Below are positions 1-7,914 of a stretch of 32,358 nucleotides of DNA, piece after piece. Within the stretch, counting starts at the first letter, position 1, and each line of letters begins with the position of its first letter. This DNA comes from Lentisphaeria bacterium. Lineage in GTDB: Bacteria; Verrucomicrobiota; Lentisphaeria; Victivallales; Victivallaceae. A program made the translations under genes and the position numbers. The notes below the pieces were generated by a model. It had not been told where the DNA came from. It saw only the letters and a list, made by a program, of their open reading frames with translations, and ran no database searches. The DNA lies in contig CAAGDG010000090.1 of the NCBI GenBank assembly GCA_900768515.1, positions 1 to 32,358 on the forward strand. Direction: 5' to 3'.

Positions 1-745
1 AGGCGTCCAGGTGAGGCAGCTTGATCGAGAGGACCGCCGCCTGCAGGGCGTCGAGCCGGAAGTTCCCGCCGACATACTCGTGCATGTAGGTTCCGCTCTG
101 GCCGTGGTTGCGGAAGATCTTCAGCCGCTTCGCCTTCTCCGGATCGGCGCAGGTGACCAGTCCGCCGTCGCCGAAGCATCCGAGGTTCTTGCTCGGGAAG
201 AAGCTGAAGCAGCCGTAGTCGCCGATCGAACCGGCGCGCCGGCCCTTGTATTCGGCGCCGATCGCCTGGCAGGCGTCCTCGATCACCACGAGGTTGTGCT
301 TCCGCGCGATCTCCATGATCGGGTCCATGTCGGCGGTCTGGCCGAAGAGGTGGACCGGGATGATCGCCCGGGTCCGGGAGGTGATTTTCTCCTCGATCCG
401 GGCCGGATTGATGTTGAAGGTCGCCGGATCGATGTCCGCGAAGACCGGCGTCGCGCCGACCCGGACGATCGCTCCGACCGTGGCGAAAAAGGTGAAGGGC
501 GTGGTGATCACTTCGTCGCCGGGTCCGATTCCTTCGACCATCAGCGCGATGATCAGGGCGTCGGAACCGCTGGTCACGCCGACCGCGAAGTCGCTGTGGC
601 AGTATTCCGCCGCCTCCTTTTCAAATTTTTCGACTTTGGGACCGAGGATGAAATGCTGGGAGTCGCAGATTGCGGAAATTTCCCGCATCATCTCCTCTTT
701 CAGCGGACCATACTGCGCCGTAAGATCAAGCAACGGAACTGCCAT
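1..745 (-). CDS. DegT/DnrJ/EryC1/StrS family PLP-dependent sugar aminotransferase (3' part missing)
   Basis: This family transfers an amino group to nucleotide-linked keto-sugars, or acts in related dehydratase reactions, for cell-surface glycan synthesis in the cytoplasm. Reading the minus strand from the ATG at 745 gives 248 residues before the window edge; complete members are usually about 370-400, so roughly the last third is missing. Visible motifs are the N-terminal VPLLDLTAQY, TTPFTFFAT near residue 81, IEDACQAIGA with Asp157 expected to contact the PLP ring nitrogen, and FFPSKNLG with Lys186 as the expected Schiff-base lysine, followed by GDGG. AGGAGA about 7 bases upstream supports the start. 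The gene is divergent from the RNA methyltransferase, and the 196-bp gap contains an AT-rich stretch (828-835) readable as a -10 box on either strand. The family is secure; the sugar substrate cannot be read. Confidence 0.93.
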   Translation of the reverse strand, partial: MAVPLLDLTAQYGPLKEEMMREISAICDSQHFILGPKVEKFEKEAAEYCHSDFAVGVTSGSDALIIALMVEGIGPGDEVITTPFTFFATVGAIVRVGATPVFADIDPATFNINPARIEEKITSRTRAIIPVHLFGQTADMDPIMEIARKHNLVVIEDACQAIGAEYKGRRAGSIGDYGCFSFFPSKNLGCFGDGGLVTCADPEKAKRLKIFRNHGQSGTYMHEYVGGNFRLDALQAAVLSIKLPHLDA

Positions 746-874
746 GATGTCTTCTCCTGCTGGAATCGGCCGGTTCCGCCGGAGAGTCGGCCGAACCCGC
801 CATGATTAACGTAATGCGACTTTCCTTATAATATAGCCTGTCCGAGATGATCTTTCACCTTTTTTTTCTGTTTT

Positions 875-905
875 TTTCGCAATTTCGTAGGAATGACGGT
901 ATATT
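875..905 (+). promoter_or_regulatory. Weak candidate promoter for the RNA methyltransferase gene
   Basis: TATATT at 900-905 is a good -10 match lying about 36 bases before the start codon. The -35 side is poor (TTTCGC at 875-880, spacing 19), so only the -10 is persuasive. Confidence 0.3.
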
Positions 906-941
906 ACGCAAAAAATAGAACAGGGAGAGTCTGAGAACAAT

Positions 942-2144
942 ATGCAGACCGGCGCGCAGTTTCAGTGCGTAATCGAGAAGGTCGCTTTCGGCGGCGACGG
1001 CTTGGCCCGGGTGAATGGCGAAGTGGTGTTTCTGCCGGGAACGCTCCCCGGCGAGAAGCTGATCGGAGAGGTCGTTTCCGAAAAGAAGAATTTTTCCCGG
1101 GGGAGGGTGGTTCGCTTCGGAGTGCGCAGTCCGCACCGGATTGAACCGGCGTGTCCCGCTTTCGGGCGCTGTCCGGGGTGCTGTTATCTCCACTGCGACT
1201 ATCCGGGCGAAATCGAACTTAAATCGGCGCAGCTTTCCGATCTCCTCGCGCAGGCCGGTATCGTTCCCGGCGAAGGGGTGCTGCTGCCCGCCGCTGCGCC
1301 GGAGCCGCCGCTCGGCTACCGGAACAAGATCGTCTTCCACACCCACAAAGTCGGTGGACGGACGCTCCTCGGTTACGTCGGCGCCGACAACCGGACGGTC
1401 ACCGATCTGGACGATTGTCCGCTGGCCCATCCGGAGATTTCCGCTGAAATCGCCCGGCTCCGGGGGGAGAAGTCGTTTCTGCATTCGCTGCATGAGGGAA
1501 TGCAGCTGACGTTGCGCCGGACCGATTACAACGGGGTGGTGTTCTGGCGGAACCGGCCGGAACGGAACGCGACCTGGCTGCGGGAAACCGTTCCGTTCGG
1601 GCGGCTGTCGGTTCCCCGCGGCAGTTTCTTTCAGGTCAATCCGGCCGGATGCGCGGTGCTGGTCGAACGGTTCCGGGAGTTGCTCGAGGAACTTCGCCCC
1701 CGCCGGGTGATCGATCTCTACGCCGGCGTCGGACTCTTCGGCTGCTGCGCCGCCGCGTGCGGGGTTGGCGACATCCTCGCGGTCGAGAGCGATGAAGCCG
1801 CGGCGGAAGCGGCCCGTTACAATCTCAAATCGTTCGGGATCGCCGATCCCGCCGTGATCGCCGGCGATGCCGCGGAGGCGCTGCGGGAGCTTGATGCCGA
1901 AGCCGCTGCCGGAACGCTGCTGGTGGTCGATCCGCCCCGGACCGGATTGTCGTCGCAGGCGATGCGCGCCCTTCTGGCGGGCGGGCCGGCCGGGCTGGTC
2001 TACATCTCCTGCAATCCCGCGACCTGGGTGCGCGATGCGAACCGGCTTGCGGGGGGAGGATTTGTGCTGCACCGACTGCAGCTGGTCAATATGTTTCCGA
2101 GAACCGGACACTTTGAATTGTTCAGTTTCTGGAGTCGCACCTGA
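942..2144 (+). CDS. RumA/RlmD-type (uracil-C5) RNA methyltransferase
   Basis: The product is a SAM-dependent enzyme methylating C5 of uridine in rRNA or tRNA. Its 400 residues match the family's usual length. The N-terminal 60 residues look like a TRAM RNA-binding domain (VAFGGDGLAR, FLPGTLPGE). Four cysteines, C71, C77, C80 and C159 (the last in DDCPLAH), fit the [4Fe-4S] ligand pattern of E. coli RlmD. The C-terminal Rossmann fold shows the SAM loop DLYAGVGLFG, then VDPPRTGL, then YISCNPATW, where Cys357 should be the catalytic nucleophile. radC begins 3 bases after the stop, so the two are probably cotranscribed. Whether the target is 23S rRNA U1939, U747 or tRNA U54 cannot be decided from the sequence, so no gene symbol is assigned. 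Confidence 0.93.
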   Translation: MQTGAQFQCVIEKVAFGGDGLARVNGEVVFLPGTLPGEKLIGEVVSEKKNFSRGRVVRFGVRSPHRIEPACPAFGRCPGCCYLHCDYPGEIELKSAQLSDLLAQAGIVPGEGVLLPAAAPEPPLGYRNKIVFHTHKVGGRTLLGYVGADNRTVTDLDDCPLAHPEISAEIARLRGEKSFLHSLHEGMQLTLRRTDYNGVVFWRNRPERNATWLRETVPFGRLSVPRGSFFQVNPAGCAVLVERFRELLEELRPRRVIDLYAGVGLFGCCAAACGVGDILAVESDEAAAEAARYNLKSFGIADPAVIAGDAAEALRELDAEAAAGTLLVVDPPRTGLSSQAMRALLAGGPAGLVYISCNPATWVRDANRLAGGGFVLHRLQLVNMFPRTGHFELFSFWSRT

Positions 2145-2147
2145 GAA

Positions 2148-2831
2148 ATGGCGAATGCCGGAAAATCTCCCGCCGACGGGCATCGGAGGCGGCTGCGGGA
2201 ACGGTTTCTGCGGGCCGGACTGGAGGGATTGCAGGATTACGAGGCGCTCGAACTGCTGCTGACCTATGCGATTCCGCGCTGCGACGTGAAGCCGGTGGCG
2301 AAGCAGCTGCTGGAACGGTTCGGTTCGATCGAGAAGGTGCTTGACGCTCCTCCCGGCGATCTGCTGGAGTGCGCCGGTCTCGGTCCGGCTGCCGTGACGC
2401 TGGTCGTGCTGCTCAAGCAGCTCTGCTCCAAATATCTCGAGCAGAAGGCGCGCGATGTGGACGTGCTCGACTCCACCTCCCGGGTGGTGGATTTTCTGCG
2501 CATGAAACTCGGAGGGGGCCGCAAGGAGACCTGCATGGTGCTGTTTCTGAACTCCCAGAACCACCTGATCGCCTACGAGACCTATCCCGGGACGGTGGAC
2601 CGCGCTTCGATCTACGCGCGGGAGGTCGCGGAGAAGGCGCTGCTCTGCCGGGCGTGCGGCGTGATTCTCGCGCACAACCATCCGAGCGGGGTGTGCGAAC
2701 CCTCCCCGGCCGATTTGCATCTGACGCGCAAACTCAAGGCCGCGCTTGAGCTTCTGACGATTGAGCTGTATGATCACATCATTGTGACTCCCTCCGCGTT
2801 CCGGAGTCTGCGAGCCTACGGGCTGGTGTAG
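2148..2831 (+). CDS. radC: RadC family JAMM/MPN+ domain protein
   Basis: RadC proteins carry a helix-hairpin-helix region followed by a JAMM-type metal site. The biochemical role is unsettled; the old DNA-repair label is historical. The protein has 227 residues, the usual length. The N-terminal half has helical elements including LLTYAIPRCDVKPVAKQLL and a hairpin-like GDLLECAGLGPAAV. The C-terminal half contains the JAMM signature: His176 and His178 in AHNHPSG, Ser186 and Asp189 in EPSPAD, matching HxH-x7-SxxD. The start is 3 bases after the upstream methyltransferase stop, indicating coupling. No terminator hairpin was found behind it; a new promoter for the ribosomal cluster follows about 70 bases later. 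Confidence 0.93.
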   Translation: MANAGKSPADGHRRRLRERFLRAGLEGLQDYEALELLLTYAIPRCDVKPVAKQLLERFGSIEKVLDAPPGDLLECAGLGPAAVTLVVLLKQLCSKYLEQKARDVDVLDSTSRVVDFLRMKLGGGRKETCMVLFLNSQNHLIAYETYPGTVDRASIYAREVAEKALLCRACGVILAHNHPSGVCEPSPADLHLTRKLKAALELLTIELYDHIIVTPSAFRSLRAYGLV

Positions 2832-2903
2832 GGGAGTGGAACGTCTCCGCGGCGGGATCGTTGCGGTGGCGGGCAAAAAAGCGGAAAAAAAACGAAAAAT
2901 ATC

Positions 2904-2932
2904 TTGCAAAACGGTGTCGGACGGATTATTTT
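2904..2932 (+). promoter_or_regulatory. Promoter of the rpmJ-rpsM-rpsK-rpoA-rplQ cluster
   Basis: TTGCAA (2904-2909) and TATTTT (2927-2932) are separated by exactly 17 bases, a good sigma-70-type arrangement. It would give a leader of about 185 nt before rpmJ. No ribosomal-protein binding structure was recognised in that leader. The same TTGCAA -35 form recurs elsewhere in the window. Confidence 0.55.
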
Positions 2933-3126
2933 AAAAGGTAAAATGACGCGGTTCTTTCTTCATATCGTCTTTCCACCGCTCGTGAAGGAAGGGCTGCCGG
3001 AGTCGCAAGCTTAGTGTTGTCGAAAATTTCGTTCCGCTGCGCAGAGGCGCCGTGGAATGGGGGGATGACGCTCGGTTTGTGTATTTTTGCATCCATGAAA
3101 CGGCTTCAAAGCAAGAGGGAGCAGCT

Positions 3127-3243
3127 ATGAAAGTGAGAGCATCGGTGAAGCGCAGATGCGAATTTTGCCAGATCGTCAAACGCAACGGCACGATCCGCGT
3201 GATCTGCTCGCGTGACGCGCGTCACAAGCAGCGTCAGGGTTGA
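3127..3243 (+). CDS. rpmJ: 50S ribosomal protein L36
   Basis: This 38-residue zinc-ribbon protein of the large subunit is the standard length. It begins MKVRASVKRRCEFC and ends RHKQRQG. Cys11, Cys14, Cys27 and His33 form the zinc site, so this is the zinc-binding (C+) version of L36. It sits directly before rpsM, the usual position at the spc/alpha operon boundary. The ATG at 3127 was chosen because translation from there gives exactly the conserved L36 N-terminus. Upstream in-frame codons would add unrelated sequence. Confidence 0.97.
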   Translation: MKVRASVKRRCEFCQIVKRNGTIRVICSRDARHKQRQG

Positions 3244-3295
3244 CGCCCGGCAGGACGGAAGCATCCAGTTCAAATTATAAGTTAGGAACAGAATT

Positions 3296-3694
3296 ATGCC
3301 TCGTATTATCGGTGTTGACATTCCGGGCAACAAACGTGTCGAGTTTTCGCTGCGTTATCTCTATGGCATCGGCCCGGCCAAAGCGAAGGAGATCATTGAG
3401 CGCACGGGGATTCCGGCGGATCTCAAGGCCAAGGATCTGACTCCGGATCAGATCAATCAGATCACCAAGATTCTGCAGAACGACATGCTGGTCGAAGGCG
3501 ACCTCCGCCGTCAGCTTGCCGCCGACATCCGCCGGCTGCAGCAGATCAACTGCTACCGCGGCGTCCGTCACCGCCGGAACCTGCCGGTTCGCGGGCAGCG
3601 CACCAAGACCAACGCCCGCACCCGCAAGGGCAAGAAGATTACGATCGGCGCGATCCGCGACAAAACTCAGCGCCGTCTGGCCGCCAAGGGCTGA
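3296..3694 (+). CDS. rpsM: 30S ribosomal protein S13
   Basis: S13 lies in the head of the small subunit and contacts P-site tRNA and the intersubunit bridges. The 132 residues are slightly longer than the usual 118-126. Family signatures are the opening MPRIIGVDIPGNKRVEFSLR, the helix-two-turn-helix stretch YGIGPAKAKEII, and the basic C-terminal tail RGQRTKTNARTRKGKK. The tail runs on through GAIRDKTQRRLAAKG, which accounts for the extra length. It follows rpmJ by 52 bases, and rpsK begins 101 bases later. Confidence 0.98.
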   Translation: MPRIIGVDIPGNKRVEFSLRYLYGIGPAKAKEIIERTGIPADLKAKDLTPDQINQITKILQNDMLVEGDLRRQLAADIRRLQQINCYRGVRHRRNLPVRGQRTKTNARTRKGKKITIGAIRDKTQRRLAAKG

Positions 3695-3795
3695 TCGCCC
3701 GGCGGATGAGTTCCGCGGTCCGGTACGGGAGTTCCGGTTCCGGGCGGCGGTTTGAGACGATGTGTTAGACACGGAAAGTAGAGAAAGTTAATATC

Positions 3796-4239
3796 ATGGC
3801 TGAAGAAGTGAAGAACAGCGAAGTGGTCGAAGCTCCGGCCGAGGCGGCGGCTCCCGCCGCCGCTCCGAAGCAGCGCAGCAAAAGCGGCCGTTATATTCCG
3901 CGCGGAATCGCGTACGTCCTGGCGACGTTCAACAATACCAAGGTTACGTTCACCGATCTGCACGGCAACGTGCTCTGCTGGTCGACCGGCGGGAAGAACG
4001 GCTTCAAGGGATCGCGCAAGAGCACCGCGTATGCGGCTCAGGTGATCGCGGGAGACGCCGCCAAGAAGGCGCAGCTCCTCGGCATGGAAGAGGTGGAAGT
4101 GCGGATCAAAGGGCCGGGCGCCGGCCGGGAATCCGCGGTGCGCGGCATCGCCGCCGCGGGAATTGAAATCAGTACGATCAAGGATATTACGCCGGTGCCG
4201 CACAACGGGTGCCGTCCTCCGAAGCGTCGCCGGGTCTGA
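3796..4239 (+). CDS. rpsK: 30S ribosomal protein S11
   Basis: S11 belongs to the platform of the small subunit near the mRNA exit. The conserved core starts around residue 30 (YIPRGIAYVLATFNNTKVTF) and includes WSTGGKNGFKGSRKSTAYAAQ and the C-terminal PHNGCRPPKRRRV. The protein has 147 residues against about 128 in most bacteria. The surplus is an N-terminal acidic and Ala-rich extension (roughly residues 1-27), comparable in composition to the acidic tail of L17 in the same cluster. The following gap of 164 bases, where rpsD commonly lies, holds a small hairpin and no ORF. Confidence 0.98.
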   Translation: MAEEVKNSEVVEAPAEAAAPAAAPKQRSKSGRYIPRGIAYVLATFNNTKVTFTDLHGNVLCWSTGGKNGFKGSRKSTAYAAQVIAGDAAKKAQLLGMEEVEVRIKGPGAGRESAVRGIAAAGIEISTIKDITPVPHNGCRPPKRRRV

Positions 4240-4263
4240 CCCGACTCCCCTTTCGGGTCGGGT
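4238..4263 (+). terminator. Short GC hairpin between rpsK and rpoA, possible attenuator
   Basis: GACCCGA (4238-4244) pairs perfectly with TCGGGTC (4253-4259). A register-shifted alternative, ACCCGAC (4239-4245) with GTCGGGT (4257-4263), is equally good. Only three T follow, so this is at best a weak terminator or a processing or attenuation site in front of rpoA. Confidence 0.3.
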
Positions 4264-4403
4264 TTCTCCGGAAGAGGGGCTGCCGGCCCGGTGCGCATGA
4301 TGCGCGCCGGATGAAAACGGCCGGTGGTTGAGGAAACCGGGAGATTCCGGAAGTGCTTTTGTTGGAACAGTGCTGAAAAGCATAATCAATTTGGAGGAAA
4401 AAT

Positions 4404-5420
4404 ATGACTGCTGCAATCGGTTTTCCGATGCCTAAGTCGATCGTCGTGGACGATGCGTCTTCGACCGAGAATTACGCGAAGTTCATCGCGGCTCCGTTTC
4501 AGAGCGGATTCGGTCATACGCTGGGCAATTCTCTGCGCCGGGTTCTGCTCTCCTCGCTGGAGGGGGCGGCGATCTGTTCGGTTCGAATCGACGGTGCCAA
4601 GCACGAGTTCGACGCTTTGGATAACGTGGTTGAAGATGTTACCGAGATCGTTTTGAACCTGAAGTGCGTCCGGCTGAACCTTCACGCTGAAGGGCCGAAG
4701 ACGCTGGAGATCCGCAAGGACAAGGCTGGCAAAGTCACCGCTGCCGACATCGTCTGCGACAGCACGGTCGAAGTGCTCAATCCGGACCAGGTGATCTGCA
4801 CGCTGGACAAGTCTCTTCCCTTCCGTGCCGAGATCGAAGTGATTTCGGGCAAGGGGTACCTGCCGGCGGAGAAGAATACCGCGCCGCGGGCGATCGGCAC
4901 GATTCCGGTCGATTGTCTGTTCAGCCCGGTGACCCGGGTCAACTACCAGGTCGGCGCGGCCCGCGTCGGCGAAGAGACCGAGATGGACAGCCTCGAACTG
5001 GAGATCTGGACCGACGGTCGGATCACGCCGCAGGCGGCGCTTGAGGAGGCGGCCCGGATCCTGCGCGACCATCTCCAGCCGTTCATGGGCAATCAGGTGG
5101 TGGAAAAGGATGTGGTCCTCTCCGAGGAGGAGACCAAAATGTTCAAGCTGCTCTCCCACGATGTCGAGACGCTCGATCTGTCGGTCCGGGCGATGAACTG
5201 CCTGAACAGTGCCAACATCAAGCTGATCGGCGAACTCTGCACCAAGACGGAGAGCCGGATGCTCAAGTACCGCAACTTCGGCAAGAAGTCGCTGGATGAA
5301 ATCAAGGAAAAAATCGAAAAACTCGGGTTGGAGCTGGGGATGACTTTCAGCGAGCGGCTGATGACCGCGCTGGAGGCCGAGTCGGTTCGGGTCCGGTCCG
5401 AAGCTGAGGAGAGCAAATAA
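4404..5420 (+). CDS. rpoA: DNA-directed RNA polymerase subunit alpha
   Basis: The alpha subunit dimerises to nucleate RNA polymerase, and its C-terminal domain contacts UP elements and activators. The 338 residues are near the usual 310-340. The N-terminal domain shows FGHTLGNSLRRVLLSSLEGAAI, the dimerisation helix region, and later PVTRVNYQVGAARVG. After an acidic linker near residue 240, the C-terminal domain shows LDLSVRAMNCLNSANI and YRNFGKKSLDEIKEKI, the DNA-contacting helix-hairpin-helix. GGAGG 8 bases before the ATG fixes the start at 4404 rather than the internal ATG at 4428. rplQ follows the stop by 2 bases. Confidence 0.98.
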   Translation: MTAAIGFPMPKSIVVDDASSTENYAKFIAAPFQSGFGHTLGNSLRRVLLSSLEGAAICSVRIDGAKHEFDALDNVVEDVTEIVLNLKCVRLNLHAEGPKTLEIRKDKAGKVTAADIVCDSTVEVLNPDQVICTLDKSLPFRAEIEVISGKGYLPAEKNTAPRAIGTIPVDCLFSPVTRVNYQVGAARVGEETEMDSLELEIWTDGRITPQAALEEAARILRDHLQPFMGNQVVEKDVVLSEEETKMFKLLSHDVETLDLSVRAMNCLNSANIKLIGELCTKTESRMLKYRNFGKKSLDEIKEKIEKLGLELGMTFSERLMTALEAESVRVRSEAEESK

Positions 5421-5422
5421 TC

Positions 5423-5851
5423 ATGCGTCATAAAGTAGACACTCTGAAGATCGGCCGCTCCGGCGCTCACCGCCGTGCGATGCTGGCGAATATGGTCAGC
5501 AGTCTCTTCACCTGCGGCAAGATCGAAACCACTCTGGTCAAGGCCAAGGCGGCCCGCAGTTTCGCCGAACGGCTGATCACCATCGGCAAGAAGGGCGACC
5601 TCCATCGTCGCCGCATCGCGGTGGCGAAACTTCGCGACAAGGCGGCGGTCAAGCTGCTCTTCGACCAGATCGCTCCGGGATATGAAGGCCGCAACGGCGG
5701 TTACACCCGGATCCTGAAGCTCGGCAAACGCCGCGGCGACGCCGCCGAGATGTGCATTCTGCAGCTGGTCGAGGCCAACGAGGTCAAGCCGGCGGAAGTC
5801 GAGGCTCCGAAGGCGGAAAAAGCTGCCGAGGAAGCGCCGAAGGCGGAATAA
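5423..5851 (+). CDS. rplQ: 50S ribosomal protein L17
   Basis: L17 sits near the exit-tunnel side of the large subunit. The conserved N-terminus is MRHKVDTLKIGRSGAHRRAM, followed by LFTCGKIETTLVKAKAARSFAERLITIGKKG and a C-terminal GGYTRILKLGKRRGDAAEM. The core ends near residue 117. The last 25 residues form a charged Ala/Glu/Lys/Pro tail with repeated PKAEKAAEE-like units, a common sort of addition. It starts 2 bases after the rpoA stop, with the purine-rich GAGGAGAG inside the rpoA 3' end as ribosome binding site, so the pair is coupled. A strong terminator follows. Confidence 0.98.
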   Translation: MRHKVDTLKIGRSGAHRRAMLANMVSSLFTCGKIETTLVKAKAARSFAERLITIGKKGDLHRRRIAVAKLRDKAAVKLLFDQIAPGYEGRNGGYTRILKLGKRRGDAAEMCILQLVEANEVKPAEVEAPKAEKAAEEAPKAE

Positions 5852-5868
5852 TTACGCATCGCCGGACA

Positions 5869-5910
5869 GGGGCGGAATCCCGGGACGGGGGTTCCGCCTC
5901 TTTGCTTTTT
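5869..5910 (+). terminator. Rho-independent terminator of the ribosomal/rpoA cluster
   Basis: GGGGCGGAA (5869-5877) pairs with TTCCGCCTC (5892-5900), including one G-U pair. The stem closes a GC-rich 14-base loop and is followed by a T-rich run to 5910. It lies 17 bases after the rplQ stop. Confidence 0.85.
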
Positions 5911-5947
5911 CCTGGCGGGCGGGGGGGGGGGAGTGAAGACGCGGCTC

Positions 5948-5975
5948 TTGCAAATCTGTCAAATGGAGCTACAGT
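5948..5975 (+). promoter_or_regulatory. Candidate promoter for the GH127 gene
   Basis: TTGCAA (5948-5953) and TACAGT (5970-5975) are 16 bases apart, located behind the rplQ terminator and about 70 bases before the start codon. The -10 box matches 4 of 6 consensus bases. Confidence 0.45.
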
Positions 5976-6044
5976 AGAGGAGCCGGCTGAGACGGGTTTC
6001 CCGCCGGCGGAAGACGAGATACTGCGGAAACGCGGAGTTGGTTT

Positions 6045-7781
6045 ATGTCGAAGGTCAAAGATTGCTTCCGGATTCCGCCCCCGGGTGGAGTTGTGCTGAA
6101 AGGGCGGCTGGGGCGCGCACTCGCGCTGAGCGTGGAAAACCGTTTGAAACGGGTGAACTACTCTCATCTGGTGGAACCGTTCCGGCTCCGGAACGAGACC
6201 GACGGCCGGTGGCGTTGCGAGTTCTGGGGGAAGATCGTGCGTTCCGCGATCCGGTCGCTGCATGGGCGCCCCGATCCGGAACTGGCGCGGCAGGTCCGGG
6301 CGACGGTCGCGGAATTGCTGGAAACACAGACCGGCGACGGCTGTATCAGTTCCTATCCGGTTCCGCTTCAGACCGGCGACTGGGACATCTGGGGGCGCAA
6401 ATATGCGCTGCTCGGTCTGCTGCGCTTTGCAACCGAATTCGGGGCGGCTCCGGGATTGTTCCGGAGTGTCGTACGCTGTCTCGACCACCTGATGACGCAG
6501 GTGGGGCCGGATGCGAAATCGATTCTGGAGTGCGGGCACCACACCGGACTGGCCGCCTCCAGCATTCTCGGCGCGGTGGTCAAGGCATACCGTCTGACCG
6601 GTGAGCGGCGTTTTCTGGAGTATGCGCTCTGGATTGCGGGGGAGGGGTGTTCCTCCCGGGAGAATCTGTTCCAGGCGATCCGCCGCGGTGTGCCTCCCTG
6701 CGAACTAGGCAACGGCAAAGCCTATGAGATGACCTCCTGCGTGGAGGGATTGCTGGAGCTGTACCGGGAGACCGGCGACTCCGAACAGCTGGAAACCGTG
6801 CTGACCTACTACCGTGCGATCCGGGACCGGGAGATTTTCATCACCGGAGTCGGCGGACTCCGGGATTGCTGGGGGGAATACTGGTTCGACGGCGCCCGGA
6901 AACAGACCTGCGGCGACGTCGGCGCGCTCGGCGAAACCTGTGTGACCGTCACTTATCTGCGCTTCTGCTGCAATCTGCTGCGGCTGGTCGGGGATGCCTC
7001 CGCCGCCGATGAGATGGAACGGTCGTTGTACAACGGCATTCTCGGGGCGATGGTTCCGGACGGTTCCTGGTGGCTCCACGCCAATCCGACGCCGCTGGCC
7101 GGCCGCGGCTTCAAACGGCGTGCCGGCGATCAGATTCCGGGGTTCGGCGAGGACTGCTGTGTCGCGCAGGGGCCGGAGGGGTTGGCGACCGCGGCGCTTT
7201 TTGCGGTGATGGCCGACGATTCCGGCGTCGTGGTCAATCTTTACGAGGCGTGTGAGGCCCGGATTCCGCTGCCGGGCGGGGGAGAGACCCGTCTTCGGAT
7301 CGAGGGGGAGTATCCCGACCGTCCCAGGGTCCGGATCGTGGTGGAACCGGACCGGAGACGTTCCTTTCGGATCCGGCTGCGGATGCCGCGGTGGAGCCGC
7401 ACGACCCGGATCGCGGTCGGCGACGAGGCGTTCCAGGTTCCCGCCGGCGGTTATTTCGATCTCGACCGGGAGTGGGATCCGTCTCTCCGGATCCAGCTTG
7501 AATTCGATCTTTCCATCCGGGTGGTCGAAGCTCCTGACGGCCGCGGCCGGGTCGCATTTGTCCGTGGTCCGGTGGTGCTGGCGCAGGATTCCCGGCTGGG
7601 AGGGGTGGATGTGCCGGTCGATCCCGCCGCCGCGTCCGGAGTGGAACTGCTGGATGCGCCTCCCGAAGAGTTCCATCACCTCTACCGGCTGGCGGATGGA
7701 ACCGTGCTTGCGGACTACGCCAGCGCGGGCAACCGTTTCTGCGAAGAGAATCCGCTCTGCGTCTGGATGAAAACAAACTGA
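6045..7781 (+). CDS. GH127-type glycoside hydrolase (beta-L-arabinofuranosidase family, DUF1680)
   Basis: Members of this family hydrolyse beta-L-arabinofuranosides from plant glycans or glycoproteins using a zinc-bound cysteine nucleophile. The 578 residues form an N-terminal alpha/alpha barrel (to about 390) and a C-terminal beta-rich part. By analogy with Bifidobacterium HypBA1, Glu297 and Cys299 in GALGETC, with the pair Cys371-Cys372 in EDCCVAQGP, make the zinc/nucleophile site. Glu278 in WGEYW is the likely acid/base because its distance from Glu297 matches. No signal peptide is visible, so the enzyme is probably cytoplasmic and acts on imported oligosaccharides. CGGAG 8 bases before the ATG supports the start. 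No transporter is adjacent. The family assignment rests on the E-x-C and CC motifs plus overall layout; the exact substrate is unknown. Confidence 0.87.
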   Translation: MSKVKDCFRIPPPGGVVLKGRLGRALALSVENRLKRVNYSHLVEPFRLRNETDGRWRCEFWGKIVRSAIRSLHGRPDPELARQVRATVAELLETQTGDGCISSYPVPLQTGDWDIWGRKYALLGLLRFATEFGAAPGLFRSVVRCLDHLMTQVGPDAKSILECGHHTGLAASSILGAVVKAYRLTGERRFLEYALWIAGEGCSSRENLFQAIRRGVPPCELGNGKAYEMTSCVEGLLELYRETGDSEQLETVLTYYRAIRDREIFITGVGGLRDCWGEYWFDGARKQTCGDVGALGETCVTVTYLRFCCNLLRLVGDASAADEMERSLYNGILGAMVPDGSWWLHANPTPLAGRGFKRRAGDQIPGFGEDCCVAQGPEGLATAALFAVMADDSGVVVNLYEACEARIPLPGGGETRLRIEGEYPDRPRVRIVVEPDRRRSFRIRLRMPRWSRTTRIAVGDEAFQVPAGGYFDLDREWDPSLRIQLEFDLSIRVVEAPDGRGRVAFVRGPVVLAQDSRLGGVDVPVDPAAASGVELLDAPPEEFHHLYRLADGTVLADYASAGNRFCEENPLCVWMKTN

Positions 7782-7787
7782 GCATCC

Positions 7788-7817
7788 CCCCTCCCTCCAG
7801 CGGAGGCGGCAGAGGGG
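7788..7817 (+). terminator. GC hairpin behind the GH127 gene, weak terminator
   Basis: CCCCTC (7788-7793) pairs with GAGGGG (7812-7817), and inside it CCTCC (7794-7798) pairs with GGAGG (7802-7806). No T tract follows, so it may be an mRNA 3' end structure rather than an intrinsic terminator. Confidence 0.35.
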
Positions 7818-7836
7818 AAAACAGGCGCGGGAACGC

Positions 7837-7865
7837 TTGACTTTCCGCTCCGGAGCTGGTATTAT
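7837..7865 (+). promoter_or_regulatory. Promoter of the UDP-glucuronate decarboxylase gene
   Basis: TTGACT (7837-7842) and TATTAT (7860-7865) are exactly 17 bases apart, close to the sigma-70 consensus. The expected transcript start near 7872 falls inside a small palindromic stretch. Confidence 0.65.
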
Positions 7866-7866
7866 A

Positions 7867-7890
7867 ACAACTTGACACGTTGTGATACAA
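7867..7890. promoter_or_regulatory. Palindromic operator-like site at the UXS promoter start
   Basis: ACAAC (7867-7871) and GTTGT (7879-7883) form one inverted repeat. TTGT (7880-7883) and ACAA (7887-7890) form an overlapping one with a 3-base centre. The position, just downstream of the -10 box, is typical for repressor sites, but no regulator is known for it. Confidence 0.35.
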
Positions 7891-7914
7891 TTTCTTGACG
7901 GGGGATGATCTGAT

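Noticed and set aside
855..2909. A 684-codon open frame on the minus strand opposite the RNA methyltransferase and radC
   Set aside because: Both plus-strand genes have full conserved motifs; the antisense frame is low-complexity and crosses two genes and their junction.
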